Origin: DATADW01 sp963733905
Lineage (GTDB): Bacteria > Actinomycetota > Acidimicrobiia > Spongiisociales > DATADW01
DNA: 64,000 nt
Direction: 5' to 3'
Assembly (NCBI GenBank): GCA_963733905.1
Contig: CAVTEU010000006.1
Span: 186,001 to 250,000, forward strand
Every line of letters begins with the position of its first letter. Within the stretch, counting starts at the first letter, position 1. This document shows, piece after piece, positions 27,126 through 35,507 of this stretch. Both the position numbers and the translations under genes were made by a program. Below the pieces are notes generated by a model. It was not told where the DNA came from. It was given only the letters and a program-made list of their open reading frames with translations, and made no database searches.

Positions 27126-28160
27126 ATGCAACCACGCCCGCTGCGCGTCACCGTGGTCGGTAGCTGGCCGTTTCCCGGCTGGCTCGAGTTCGCCTCACGC
27201 CACCTCGAGGACTTCGGCGCCGATGAGATCGCCGAGTTGCAGGACGACGCGGTGACGGTGGCGCTGGCCGACCAGTTGAGCGCAGGCGCCGACGTGGTGA
27301 CCGACGGCGAGCAGACCCGGCTCGACTTCAACCTCTCGTTCTACGGGTTCCTCGATGGGATCGACGCCGCAGAGCCTGCATCTCGGGTTTTCGGGCCGCC
27401 GGCGCACGACCAGCGGGGGCGTCACCGCATCAGCGGCCGGTTGGGCGCCGAGAGGGGTCTCGGCGTGGTCGATGAGCTCACACGGCTGCAGCGTCTGGCG
27501 CCGCCCGACCTCCCGCTCAAGGTGAGCGTGCCCGGGCCGTACACGCTCAGCGGCCGTCTCATTCCCAACGACGACTACCCCGACCGTTGGGCGATCACCG
27601 AGGCACTGCTACCGGTGGTCTCCGCCGAGCTCGGCCGGCTGGTGGAGGCGGGCGCCACCGAGATCTGCGTCGACGAGCCATCGATGAGCTGCTACGCCCA
27701 CCGTGAGGATCCCGATCGCATGGTCGAGGTCTTCAACCGAACCGTGGCGCCGGTGGCCGGTCGGTGCCGGATCGACACCCACCTGTGCTTTGGCAACTAC
27801 AAGGGCCATGCGGTCGCTCCCCGCCGCTATGCCCCGATGTTCCCGGCATTCCTCGATATAGCCGCCGACGAGGTCCACCTCGAGATGGCGGGGAGGGAGA
27901 TGGCCGAGCTTGAAGTAATCGAGAAGGTGGCGGAGCGGCACGACGTCGCCGTCGGCCTGGTCGACGTCAAGAACTACTGGGTGGAGACGCCGGAGGAGAT
28001 CGACGCCCGGGTGCGGCGGTGCCTGCAATACGTCCCGGCGGACCGGCTGGCACTGGCCCCGGACTGCGGTCTCAGCCAGACGGCGCGCTGGGCAGCCAAG
28101 GCCAAGCTGGCCAACCTGGTGGCCGGGGTCACCCGGGTGCGGGAGGAGCTTGGGTTGTGA
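27126..28160 (+). CDS. MetE-like (cobalamin-independent methionine synthase/UROD superfamily) protein
   Basis: Related to the C-terminal half of MetE: zinc-dependent methyl transfer to a thiol. Visible: VTVVGSWPFPGWL, ADVVTDGEQTRLDFNLSFY, KVSVPGPYTLSGRLIPN, EICVDEPSM, the zinc-ligand segments IDTHLCFGNYKG, VHLEMAGREM and LALAPDCGLSQTARWAAKAKL. 344 residues, so it lacks the N-terminal MetE domain and is unlikely to be the main methionine synthase. It shares a GntR operator with deoC, so its methyl donor or acceptor may be linked to sugar breakdown. The ATG at 27126 is preferred over 27108, which overlaps the operator. Confidence 0.82.
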   Translation: MQPRPLRVTVVGSWPFPGWLEFASRHLEDFGADEIAELQDDAVTVALADQLSAGADVVTDGEQTRLDFNLSFYGFLDGIDAAEPASRVFGPPAHDQRGRHRISGRLGAERGLGVVDELTRLQRLAPPDLPLKVSVPGPYTLSGRLIPNDDYPDRWAITEALLPVVSAELGRLVEAGATEICVDEPSMSCYAHREDPDRMVEVFNRTVAPVAGRCRIDTHLCFGNYKGHAVAPRRYAPMFPAFLDIAADEVHLEMAGREMAELEVIEKVAERHDVAVGLVDVKNYWVETPEEIDARVRRCLQYVPADRLALAPDCGLSQTARWAAKAKLANLVAGVTRVREELGL

Positions 28161-28953
28161 TCAGCCGCCCCGCATCGGTGACACCCCAGCCGCCGTCAAC
28201 GGCGAGCACCTGGCCGGTGATCATCCGGGCATCGTCCGACAGTAGGAACCCTGCGGCCGCCGCCACATCCGAGGGGTCGAGCATGCCGCCGGCCAGCGGC
28301 TGTTTTGCCCGGGCGTAAGACAGGATCTCGGGGTCCGACGCCGCCCTCGCCGCCATCGGCGTGTCGACCAGCCCGGGAGCGATGGCGTTCACCCTGATCG
28401 AATGGGTGGCGTATGTGGCGGCGAGCGCCGTGACCAGCGCCAGTTGTGCTCCTTTGGCTGCGGCGTAGGCATGGGTGCCGAAATAGCGAGGGGAGGGGTG
28501 ACGGACGATGGCGCTGCTCACCACGACCACCGACCCGCCTGGCGGGCTCCTGGTCGAGCATGATCCTCACCGTCTCGGCAACGGACAGACGCGGTGGTGG
28601 TGAGGTTGAGCTCGATGGTCTCACGCCAGGCTTCAGCACCCACCTGATCGATCGGCCCGTCGCCAAATCGGCGGCCGCTACCACCGGCGACGAGGAAGGC
28701 ACCGTCGATCCATCCCAATTCGGCTCTGGCGGCTTCGAACGCCCGTTTCGTCTCACCCTCGTCACGGAGGTCCGCCCCGGACCAGCCGGCACGTCCTCCC
28801 TTGGCGACGATCTCGCCTGCCAGCGAAGCGCACTCCGACTCGTCGAGCGAGATCACGAAGACGGCGGCACCCTCGGCGGCGAAGCGACGTGCCCCGGCGG
28901 CAGCGATCCCGCTGGCGCCGGTGACAACGATGGCGTCGGCCTGCGAGGGGCAT
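28129..28953 (-). CDS. Short-chain dehydrogenase/reductase, multiply frameshifted
   Basis: NAD(P)-dependent oxidoreductase. Cofactor loop AIVVTGASGIAAAGARRF (the third Gly of the usual TGxxxGxG is Ala), LAGEIVAKGGRAGWSGADL, then INN-equivalent ELNLTTTA, catalytic VVVSSAIVRHPSPRYFGTHAYAAAKGA (Ser, Tyr, Lys) and IRVNAIAPGLVDTPM, ending ITGQVLAVDGGWGV. Shifts near 28938, 28587 and 28542 scatter it over several frames. Start ATG 28953, 26 bases from the divergent gene. Its 3' end overlaps the MetE-like gene by 32 bases. Substrate unknown; possibly part of the sugar island. Confidence 0.82.
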
Positions 28954-28979
28954 CGCTCCGGAGCGTATCGTTGGAGCCA

Positions 28980-29327
28980 ATGGACCTCGAGTATCCGGGC
29001 TTCGGGACCATCGTCGTCGACGGCGAGCGCTTTGACCACGACGTTGTGCTCGAGGATGGCGCGGTTCGGCCCCGCGACAAGCGACCCTCCAAGCAATTCA
29101 AGAGTGGGCACACACCACTGTCGGTCGCAGAGGACATCCCCTGGTCGAGACAGCGACTTGTGGTGGGGTCGGGTCACTCCGGCAGCCTGCCGGTGATGTC
29201 CGAAGTGCACGACGAGGCCCAGCGCCGGGGTGTCGAGCTAGTGGTCCTGCCTACAGCCGAAGCCTGTGCCCTGCTGCGCGATCTCGACCCCGCCGACGCC
29301 AACGCAATCCTCCACGTCACCTGCTGA
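28980..29327 (+). CDS. MTH938/AAMDC (DUF498) domain protein
   Basis: A 115-residue protein matching the Mth938/AAMDC family of small alpha-beta proteins found in all domains, function not established. Pattern: YPGFGTIVVDGERFDHDVVLEDGAV, then the SGHTPLSVAEDIPW segment, LVVGSGHSGSLPVMSEV, and RRGVELVVLPTAEACALL with a terminal ANAILHVTC. No membrane segment. Divergent from the SDR gene with a very short gap, so promoters must overlap. Followed by a repeat-bearing spacer before hom. Confidence 0.85.
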   Translation: MDLEYPGFGTIVVDGERFDHDVVLEDGAVRPRDKRPSKQFKSGHTPLSVAEDIPWSRQRLVVGSGHSGSLPVMSEVHDEAQRRGVELVVLPTAEACALLRDLDPADANAILHVTC

Positions 29328-29436
29328 CACTCGGACAACCACACTCCGCCTTCCCACTTTCCCGCTCGCGGCGGGCACGCCACCGAGAGCAGAGGGACCA
29401 CCGGGCGGCGGGCTTGGTCCTAAGCCCTCTGCGCTG

Positions 29437-29464
29437 CCGTCCGCCGTCTGCCGTCTACCGTCCC
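29437..29464 (+). repeat. CCGTCTR heptad array before hom
   Basis: CCGTCCG-CCGTCTG-CCGTCTA-CCGTCCC, four heptads ending 8 bases before the hom ATG at 29473, where a Shine-Dalgarno would be expected. Same unit, on the opposite strand, as GACGG heptads at 395, 21204 and 60025. Confidence 0.8.
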
Positions 29465-29472
29465 ACTTGGCT

Positions 29473-30753
29473 ATGAAGGTCGGAATCGGCATCCTCGGTG
29501 GTGGGAACGTCGGCGGGGTGCTGGCGCGCAAGTTGCTCGACGACCGCGATGCGATTGCGGCCAAGACCGGCGTCGATCTCGAGTTGCTCGGGGTCGCGGT
29601 TCGGGACGTCGAGAAGCCCCGCCCGTTCGGGCTCCCGCCTTCGCTGCTGACCGACCGCCCTGAGGAACTGGTGGACGATCCTGCGGTCCAATTGGTGGTC
29701 GAGTTGATGGGGGGTCTCGAACCGGGTTGTGAACTGGTATTGCGGGCGCTGCGCCACGCCAAGCCGGTGGTCACGGCGAACAAGGAGCTGGTGGCGGCGC
29801 GCGGAGTCGAGTTGATCGAGGCGGCCGCAGAGGCGGGTGTCTCGCTTCTCTTCGAGGCAGCAGTCGGTGGCGGGATCCCCATCATCCGCCCCCTCTCCGA
29901 GTCGCTGGCCGGTGAGCGTCTCAGCAGGGTTCTGGGGATCGTCAACGGCACCACCAACTTCATCCTCACCGCCATGGCAGAGGAGGGCCGGCCGCTCGAC
30001 GAGACCTTGGCCGAGGCGCAGCGGCTGGGCTACGCAGAAGCCGATCCCACGGCCGACATATCGGGCGCCGACGCTGCCGCCAAGGCGGCCATCCTCGCCA
30101 GCCTCGCCTTTGGCACATGGGTGGGGGGCGATCAGGTCCACCGCGAGGGGATCGAATCGGTCACCGCAGCCGACGTCCGTCATGCCGCCGACCTCGGTTA
30201 CGTCCCGAAGCTCCTGGCGGTGGCTGAGGAGACGGCGGAGGGGGTGAGCGTCCGGGTCCACCCGTCGCTCATCCCGCGCCGGCACCCGCTTGCCGCGGTG
30301 CGAGGCGCCCACAACGCCATCTACATCGAGGGACCGTCGATCGGGCAGCTTCTCTTCTCCGGACCAGGAGCGGGCGGCGAGCCCACGTCGACGGCTGTCC
30401 TAGGTGATGTGATCGATGCGGCCCGCGAGCTCCTGGCCGGGGCGCAGGTGGCACCCCGGGTCCGCTTCGCCCCAGGCAGGGTGCGCGACATCGCCGAGGT
30501 CGAAACCCGCTGGTACCTGCGGCTCGAGGTGGTCGACGCCCCGGGAGTGCTAGCCGAGATCGCTTCGGTGTTCGGGCGTCATCAGGTCTCGATCGCATCG
30601 GTGTGGCAGGAGGGGCGTGGCGACGAGGCGACCCTCCTCCTCGTCACCCACAGCGCCGCCGAATGGCGCCACCGCAAGACCGTGGCCGACTTGGAGGACC
30701 TCACCGTGGTCCGCCAAGTCGCGGCGACGCTCAGGGTCATTGCCGAGGATTGA
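29473..30753 (+). CDS. hom: Homoserine dehydrogenase with ACT domain
   Basis: Reduces aspartate semialdehyde to homoserine for Thr and Met synthesis. NAD(P) loop VGIGILGGGNVGGVLARKL, VTANKELVA, FEAAVGGGIPIIRPL, GIVNGTTNFILTAM, EAQRLGYAEADPTADISGADAAAKAAILA (catalytic region) and a C-terminal ACT domain (LRLEVVDAPGVLAEIASVFGRHQVSIASV), the usual site of threonine feedback. 426 residues, intact. The open frame extends upstream, but ATG 29473 begins the conserved domain. No Shine-Dalgarno; a heptad array sits there. thrC follows. Confidence 0.96.
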   Translation: MKVGIGILGGGNVGGVLARKLLDDRDAIAAKTGVDLELLGVAVRDVEKPRPFGLPPSLLTDRPEELVDDPAVQLVVELMGGLEPGCELVLRALRHAKPVVTANKELVAARGVELIEAAAEAGVSLLFEAAVGGGIPIIRPLSESLAGERLSRVLGIVNGTTNFILTAMAEEGRPLDETLAEAQRLGYAEADPTADISGADAAAKAAILASLAFGTWVGGDQVHREGIESVTAADVRHAADLGYVPKLLAVAEETAEGVSVRVHPSLIPRRHPLAAVRGAHNAIYIEGPSIGQLLFSGPGAGGEPTSTAVLGDVIDAARELLAGAQVAPRVRFAPGRVRDIAEVETRWYLRLEVVDAPGVLAEIASVFGRHQVSIASVWQEGRGDEATLLLVTHSAAEWRHRKTVADLEDLTVVRQVAATLRVIAED

Positions 30754-30787
30754 TTTGGCGTGGCGTGAGCACCGTTGTGAGTGAACC

Positions 30788-30882
30788 AGCCCCCCTACCC
30801 GCTGCTTCGCAGCGGGGCCCTTCCCCCTGCGGGGGGACGGACTTGCATTTGCTTCCGTCTGCCGTCTTCCGTCTGCCGTCTT
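30788..30882 (+). repeat. Composite intergenic element (copy 3) before thrC: palindrome plus heptads
   Basis: The GC-rich block has the stem CCCGCTGC/GCAGCGGG (30798-30805, 30809-30816), then CCGTCTG-CCGTCTT-CCGTCTG-CCGTCTT (30855-30882) ends 3 bases before the thrC ATG. The block matches 14460 and, inverted, 421. It replaces the expected ribosome binding site. Confidence 0.82.
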
Positions 30883-30885
30883 GCC

Positions 30886-32276
30886 ATGAAGTACCGCTCT
30901 ACCCGCGACTCCGGCCCCGCTCGGCCGACTTTGGCGACCTGCTGCTCGGAGGTCCGGCCCCGGACGGTGGGTTGTATGTGCCGGAGAGCTGGCCCCAGGT
31001 GGACGTGGCGGGGCTAGCGGGGCGCTCCTACGCCGAAGTCGTGGCGACGATGGTGGCGCCTTTCGCCGCTCCGTTCTTCACCGCCGACGAGGTCGGGGCG
31101 ATGGCGGAGTCCAACTACCGGAGGTTCCGCCACCCCGATGTGGCACCCCTGGTGGAGCTCGGCACCGATGAATGGCTCCTCGACCTCACATGGGGACCGA
31201 CCCTCTCGTTCAAGGACTACGCCATGGCGTTGCTGGGGGCGATGATGGAGAAGGCGGTGGAGCGCACCGGCGAGCGAGTCCTCGTCCTCGGGGCGACCTC
31301 GGGCGACACCGGGTCCGCCGCGATCGAGGCGCTGCGAGGACGGCCCGGGATCAACGTCGTCATCCTCTATCCCGAGGGCCGGATTTCGGATTTCCAGCGC
31401 CGCCAGATGACGACGGTCGAGGAGGGCAACGTTCAAGCCGTCGCCATCGATGGGACTTTCGACGACTGCCAGGACCTGGCGAAGGCGCTGCTGGCCGATC
31501 CCGGGCTCGTCCCGGACCACCGTCTCGCCGGGTTCAACTCGATCAACTGGGCACGCGTCGCCCCTCAGACCGCGTTCGCTGCCTGGTCGGTGGCGCGGTT
31601 GGGAATACCACCCGGTGGATTGGTGTTCTCCGTTCCGACCGGAAACTTCGGCAACATCTACGCGGCATACGCCGCTTCGAAGATGGGGATCCCGGTCGGC
31701 CGCCTTGTCGTGGGTTCCAACCGGAACCACGGGTTGACCGACTTGATCAGCGAAGGACGGATAGCCATCGAACCGGTCGTTCCAACTCTCGCCCCGGCGA
31801 TGGACATCCAGGTGCCATCGAACATGGAGCGGCTGCTCGCCGACCTGCTCGGTGGCACCGGCCCAGCGGTGGCGGAGGCGGTGCGACTACTCCGGACGGA
31901 AGGGTCTCTTCAACTGCCTGCAGAAGCCTCGGCTCGGCTGCAGCAACTGTTTGCAGCGATGTGGCTGGACGACGAGGCGACCGCGGCGGTCATCGCCGAG
32001 GTGCATAGCCAGACCGGCCGCCTGGTCGACCCGCACACGGCGATCGGTATCGCCGCCGGGAGGCGAGCCCGGGGGTCGGGGACCACGCTGGTGAGCTTGG
32101 CAACGGCGCATCCAGCCAAGTTCCCCGAGGCGGTGAAGGCCGCCACGGGAGTGGAACCGGAGCTACCTGCCGAGCTTGCCGGGATCATCGACCGGACCGA
32201 GCGTCTTCACAGCCTCCCACCCAGTTTGGAGGCCATCCATAGCTTCGTCAGGGAGGTAGTGGGGGAGCCGGCATAA
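30886..32276 (+). CDS. thrC: Threonine synthase, frameshifted near start
   Basis: PLP enzyme converting O-phosphohomoserine to threonine. The family start MKYRSTRD-S-GP is read from ATG 30886; a shift near 30914-30920 then gives SADFGDLLLGGPAPDGGLYVPE. PLP lysine in PTLSFKDYAMALLG; phosphate loop VLGATSGDTGSAAIEAL; also NVVILYPEGRISDFQRRQM, FNSINWARV, FSVPTGNFGNIYAAYAA and QVPSNMERLL. About 463 residues. Homoserine kinase (thrB), usually next door in actinobacteria, is absent from the window. Confidence 0.95.
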
Positions 32277-32283
32277 CGGCGGC

Positions 32284-32311
32284 TTGGCATGCGTCCGCGG
32301 CTGTGTAGAAT
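32284..32311 (+). promoter_or_regulatory. Candidate rho promoter
   Basis: TTGGCA (32284-32289) and TAGAAT (32306-32311) with a 16-base spacer, immediately after the thrC stop. A start near 32318 would give a leader of about 220 nt before the rho ATG at 32539. Confidence 0.55.
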
Positions 32312-32317
32312 GTCCAC

Positions 32318-32538
32318 CGATTCGTCACTCCCGTGCACATCTTCCGTCGCGGAGGACCCCTGAGCCACACGGCACTCACCTGTAGGTAATCCCGTCGTGG
32401 ACTGTGCGGGCAATGATGGAGCCAGTAGGTCCGGCTGAACGATTCAGCAAAGCCTGCTCCGGCGGTGCGGGGACTCCTCACCGGCGGACCAGGCATCTCT
32501 CTAGCCAGAGCCGATCGCGGCGACGGTGAAAGGACCAT
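32318..32538 (+). promoter_or_regulatory. Long untranslated leader of rho
   Basis: About 220 bases with no open reading frame of note between the predicted promoter and rho. It has GC-rich complementary patches (for example GGCGGTG near 32461 and CACCGGC near 32480). It does not match riboswitch consensus boxes that I can recognise. Rho autoregulates through leader termination in several bacteria, so attenuation here is plausible. Confidence 0.45.
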
Positions 32539-34184
32539 ATGACGACCAGAGCGGAACTCCAGGGGAAGTCGATCAGAGATCTCCGCCAGATCGCCGAGGC
32601 GGTCGGCATCGAGACCGAAGGGCTGCAAAAGGCCCATCTCATCGACGCCATCATGAACGCCGACGGCTATGAGCCGAGCGGTGACACCCTTCCCGTGGTC
32701 GAGCTTCCCGCAGCGCTGCCCCGGCCCGAGCCGAGCAGCACGCCCGCTCCGGAGCCGACCGAGGATGACTCGGTTGAGGATGTAGCACCCCGGGTGACGA
32801 GCGACGACGCCGGACCCCGGGTGCACGAGCGATGACGGCGGACCCCGGGTCACGAGCGATGACGCCGGATCCCGGGTCACGAGCGACGATGGGGACCCGG
32901 GTGACGAGCGAAGACGGCGGACCCCGGACCACGGGTGATGACGATCGGCGGGAATGGGATGGCCCGCGCGACGGAAACCGCAAGAGACGCCGTCGCCGCG
33001 GCGGCCAGGGTCTCGGCCCGCAGGGGTACGAGCGAGGTGACCGCGAGCCGCAAATCCCCGAAGGCGACCTCGAGATCCGTCAGGGGATTCTCGACGTCCT
33101 TCCCGAGGGATACGGGTTCCTCCGGGTGACCAGCTACCTACCCGGTGACCGCGACGTCTACGTCTCGGCCAGCCAGGTCCGCAAGTTCGGCCTGCGGCGC
33201 GGCGACCTGGTCGAGGGACCGATCCGCCCACCGCGCAGCCAGGAGAAGTTCCCTGCCCTGATCCGGATCGACTCGGTCAACGGCATGACGGTCGACGAGG
33301 CGCATCGCCGGCCCCGGTTCGAGAAGCTCACCCCACTGTTCCCCGACTTGCGGCTCCGGCTCGAGCTCGACGGTAAGCCCAACGGGATGATCGCCAGGAT
33401 CATGGATCTGATCGCCCCGATCGGGAAGGGCCAGAGGGGAATGATCGTCTCACCGCCGAAGGCCGGGAAGACCACCGTGCTCAAGGAGATCGCCCAGTCG
33501 ATCACCCTCAACAACCCCGAGGTCTACCTGATGGTGGTGCTGGTCGGTGAGCGGCCCGAAGAGGTCACCGACATGCAGCGCTCGGTGAAGGGCGAGGTCG
33601 TCTACTCGACCTTCGACCGCCCTGCCGAGGAGCACTGCCAGGTGTCGGAACTGGCTCTGGAGCGTGCCAAGAGGCTGGTGGAGATGGGGACCGACGTCCT
33701 CATCCTGCTCGACTCGATCACCCGTCTCGCCCGTGCCCACAACCTGGCCACACCGGCATCGGGGCGCATCCTCTCCGGTGGGGTCGACTCGACCGCCCTG
33801 TACCCGCCCAAGCGGTTCTTCGGAGCCGCCCGGAACATCGAGGAGGGCGGGAGCCTCACGATCCTCGGTACCGCCCTGGTCGAAACCGGCTCCAAGATGG
33901 ACGAGGTCATCTTCGAGGAGTTCAAGGGAACCGGGAACATGGAGCTGAGACTCGACCGGAAGCTCGCCGACAAGCGGATCTACCCGGCCATCGACATCGA
34001 GGGCTCGGGAACACGCAAGGAGGAGTTGCTGTTCGACCGACAGGAGCTGCTCCAAGTGTGGAAGCTGCGGCGGGTGCTGCTGGCGCTCGAGCCGGGCGCC
34101 GCGCTCGAGTTGCTCATCGACCGGCTCAAGAACACCAAGTCCAACCCCGAGTTCCTCTCCGAGGTGGCTCGGAGCAGCAGCTGA
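32539..34184 (+). CDS. rho: Transcription termination factor Rho, frameshifted in the N-terminal insert
   Basis: Hexameric RNA-dependent ATPase that ends transcription. N-terminal helix bundle: LQGKSIRDLRQIAEAVGIE. Then a disordered acidic insert (residues about 60-130) encoded by tandem repeats, then a basic patch (NRKRRRRRGG), the RNA-binding fold (GILDVLPEGYGFLRVTSY), Walker A SPPKAGKTTVLKEIA, VVLVGERPEEVTDMQRSV, Walker B DVLILLDSITRLARAHN and Q/R-loop regions up to SGGVDSTALYPPKRFFGAARN. Indels within the repeats (about 32820-32905) change frame. The insert is typical of actinobacterial Rho proteins. Confidence 0.95.
32790..32940 (+). repeat. Intragenic minisatellite in the rho insert domain
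   Basis: About five degenerate units of roughly 30-36 bp, sharing GACCCCGGGT-ACGAGCGA-GAC, encode repeated VTSDDAGPR peptides. All frames stay open across the tract. Frameshifts map to it, as expected of either slippage or assembly trouble. Confidence 0.75.
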
Positions 34185-34201
34185 GCGATCAGGAGGATGC
34201 A

Positions 34202-34465
34202 GTGAAGACCGGGATCCATCCCGACTACGTCGAGACCAAGGTGATCTGCTCCTGCGGGAACACATTCACCACCCGTTCCACCAGCGGGAAGCCCGAGATG
34301 CACGTCGAATTGTGCAACGAGTGCCACCCCTTCTTCACCGGCCGGCAGAAGCTGGTCGACAGCGGAGGACGGGTCGAGCGGTTCCAGAAGCGGTACGGCA
34401 AGACATCCTTCACACGTTCCGCCAAGGACGACGCCCCGGCGGAGCCCGCCGCCGAACAGTCCTGA
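34202..34465 (+). CDS. rpmE: 50S ribosomal protein L31, zinc-binding type
   Basis: Component of the large ribosomal subunit bridge region. MKTGIHPDYVETKVICSCGNTFTTRST pattern at the N-terminus with the zinc ligands C16, C18 and the later CNEC pair (C37, C40), then HPFFTGRQKLVDSGGRVERFQKRYG. The C-terminal acidic Ala-rich tail is variable in the family. GTG start with AGGAGG at 34191-34196. 87 residues. Being the cysteine-containing form, it may be swapped for a Cys-free paralogue under zinc starvation, though no Zur site is seen here. Confidence 0.97.
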   Translation: MKTGIHPDYVETKVICSCGNTFTTRSTSGKPEMHVELCNECHPFFTGRQKLVDSGGRVERFQKRYGKTSFTRSAKDDAPAEPAAEQS

Positions 34466-34499
34466 GCCTCAACCGGTCGGCGGATTCGGCCGGCCCAAG

Positions 34500-35423
34500 A
34501 TGAGCCGCGACCCTTCGAAGACCGTCGGGGGCCAAGCCGTCATCGAGGGTGTCATGATGCGGGCACCCGCCGGCTGGGCAGTGGCGGTGCGCACTCCCAC
34601 CGGGGCGATAGAGGCGACCCGCAACGATCTGCCACGCCTTTCATCGCGGTCCAGGTGGGCCCGTATCCCATTGATTCGCGGCGTGATGGTGCTCGGGGAA
34701 TCACTCACTCTTGGGATGCGCGCCCTGTCCTGGTCGGCCCAACGGGCCAGCGGAGAGGACGAGCAGCCACTCTCCCGCGGCCAGGTGGCCGGATCACTGG
34801 CTCTCGCCCTGGCCCTCTTTGCCGGGTTGTTCATCGTGCTCCCCGCCGTTGGGGCGAGGTGGGTCATCGGGCAATCCGCTTGGGTCCACCTCGTCGAAGG
34901 TGCGATACGCGTGCTGGTGTTCGTCGGGTACATCTGGGCGATCGGGCGTATCCCCGAGATCGGCCGGGTCTTCCAGTACCACGGTGCCGAGCACATGACC
35001 ATCCATGCCTACGAGGAGGGCGAGCAGCTCTCCTCCCAATCTGTGGGCCGCTACCCGAAGGAGCACCCGAGGTGCGGGACCAGCTTCCTGCTGCTCGTCG
35101 TCTTGCTATCGGTGCTCGTCTTCTCCCTGCTGGGGAGGCCATCCCTCCCCTGGCTGATAGCCAGCCGGATCCTCCTCATCCCGGTGATCGCCGGCGTGTC
35201 ATACGAGCTGTTGCGTTTCTCCGGGCTGAGGGCGGACGGCACCCTCGGGAAGGTGCTCTCCGCCCCCGGGATGTGGCTGCAGAAGCTCACCACCCGGGTA
35301 CCCGAAGAGCAGATGATCCCGGTCGCCGTGGCGAGCCTGCTCGCCGCGCTCGATCCCGAAGGTCGAGCCGAGGTCGAGTTGAGGGGCGACGTGGACCCAG
35401 AGGCCAGCAGCGTCGTGCCCTGA
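34500..35423 (+). CDS. DUF1385 (YqhQ-like) membrane protein
   Basis: Integral membrane protein of unknown role, commonly found between rpmE and prfA. Begins VGGQAVIEGVMMRAP, the DUF1385 signature; helices at about residues 95-120, 130-150, 200-220 and 225-245. Conserved core: FQYHGAEHMTIHAYE with several histidines, then HPRCGTSFLLLVVLLSVLVFS and SYELLRFSG. 307 residues, intact. Metal binding by the His/Cys cluster is possible but unproven. Confidence 0.9.
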   Translation: MSRDPSKTVGGQAVIEGVMMRAPAGWAVAVRTPTGAIEATRNDLPRLSSRSRWARIPLIRGVMVLGESLTLGMRALSWSAQRASGEDEQPLSRGQVAGSLALALALFAGLFIVLPAVGARWVIGQSAWVHLVEGAIRVLVFVGYIWAIGRIPEIGRVFQYHGAEHMTIHAYEEGEQLSSQSVGRYPKEHPRCGTSFLLLVVLLSVLVFSLLGRPSLPWLIASRILLIPVIAGVSYELLRFSGLRADGTLGKVLSAPGMWLQKLTTRVPEEQMIPVAVASLLAALDPEGRAEVELRGDVDPEASSVVP

Positions 35424-35507
35424 CGTGAACGGCTGGCGAGAGGGTGACACCGCTATCGAGGCCGTGAACCCTGCTCAACCCGGCGAAGATCCGCCGACAG
35501 CCTGACC

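Noticed and set aside
32318..32538. Cobalamin or T-box riboswitch before rho
   Set aside because: The conserved boxes I know for these classes are not present.
32790..32940. CRISPR array in the rho repeats
   Set aside because: Units are contiguous, without spacers, and lie in a coding region.
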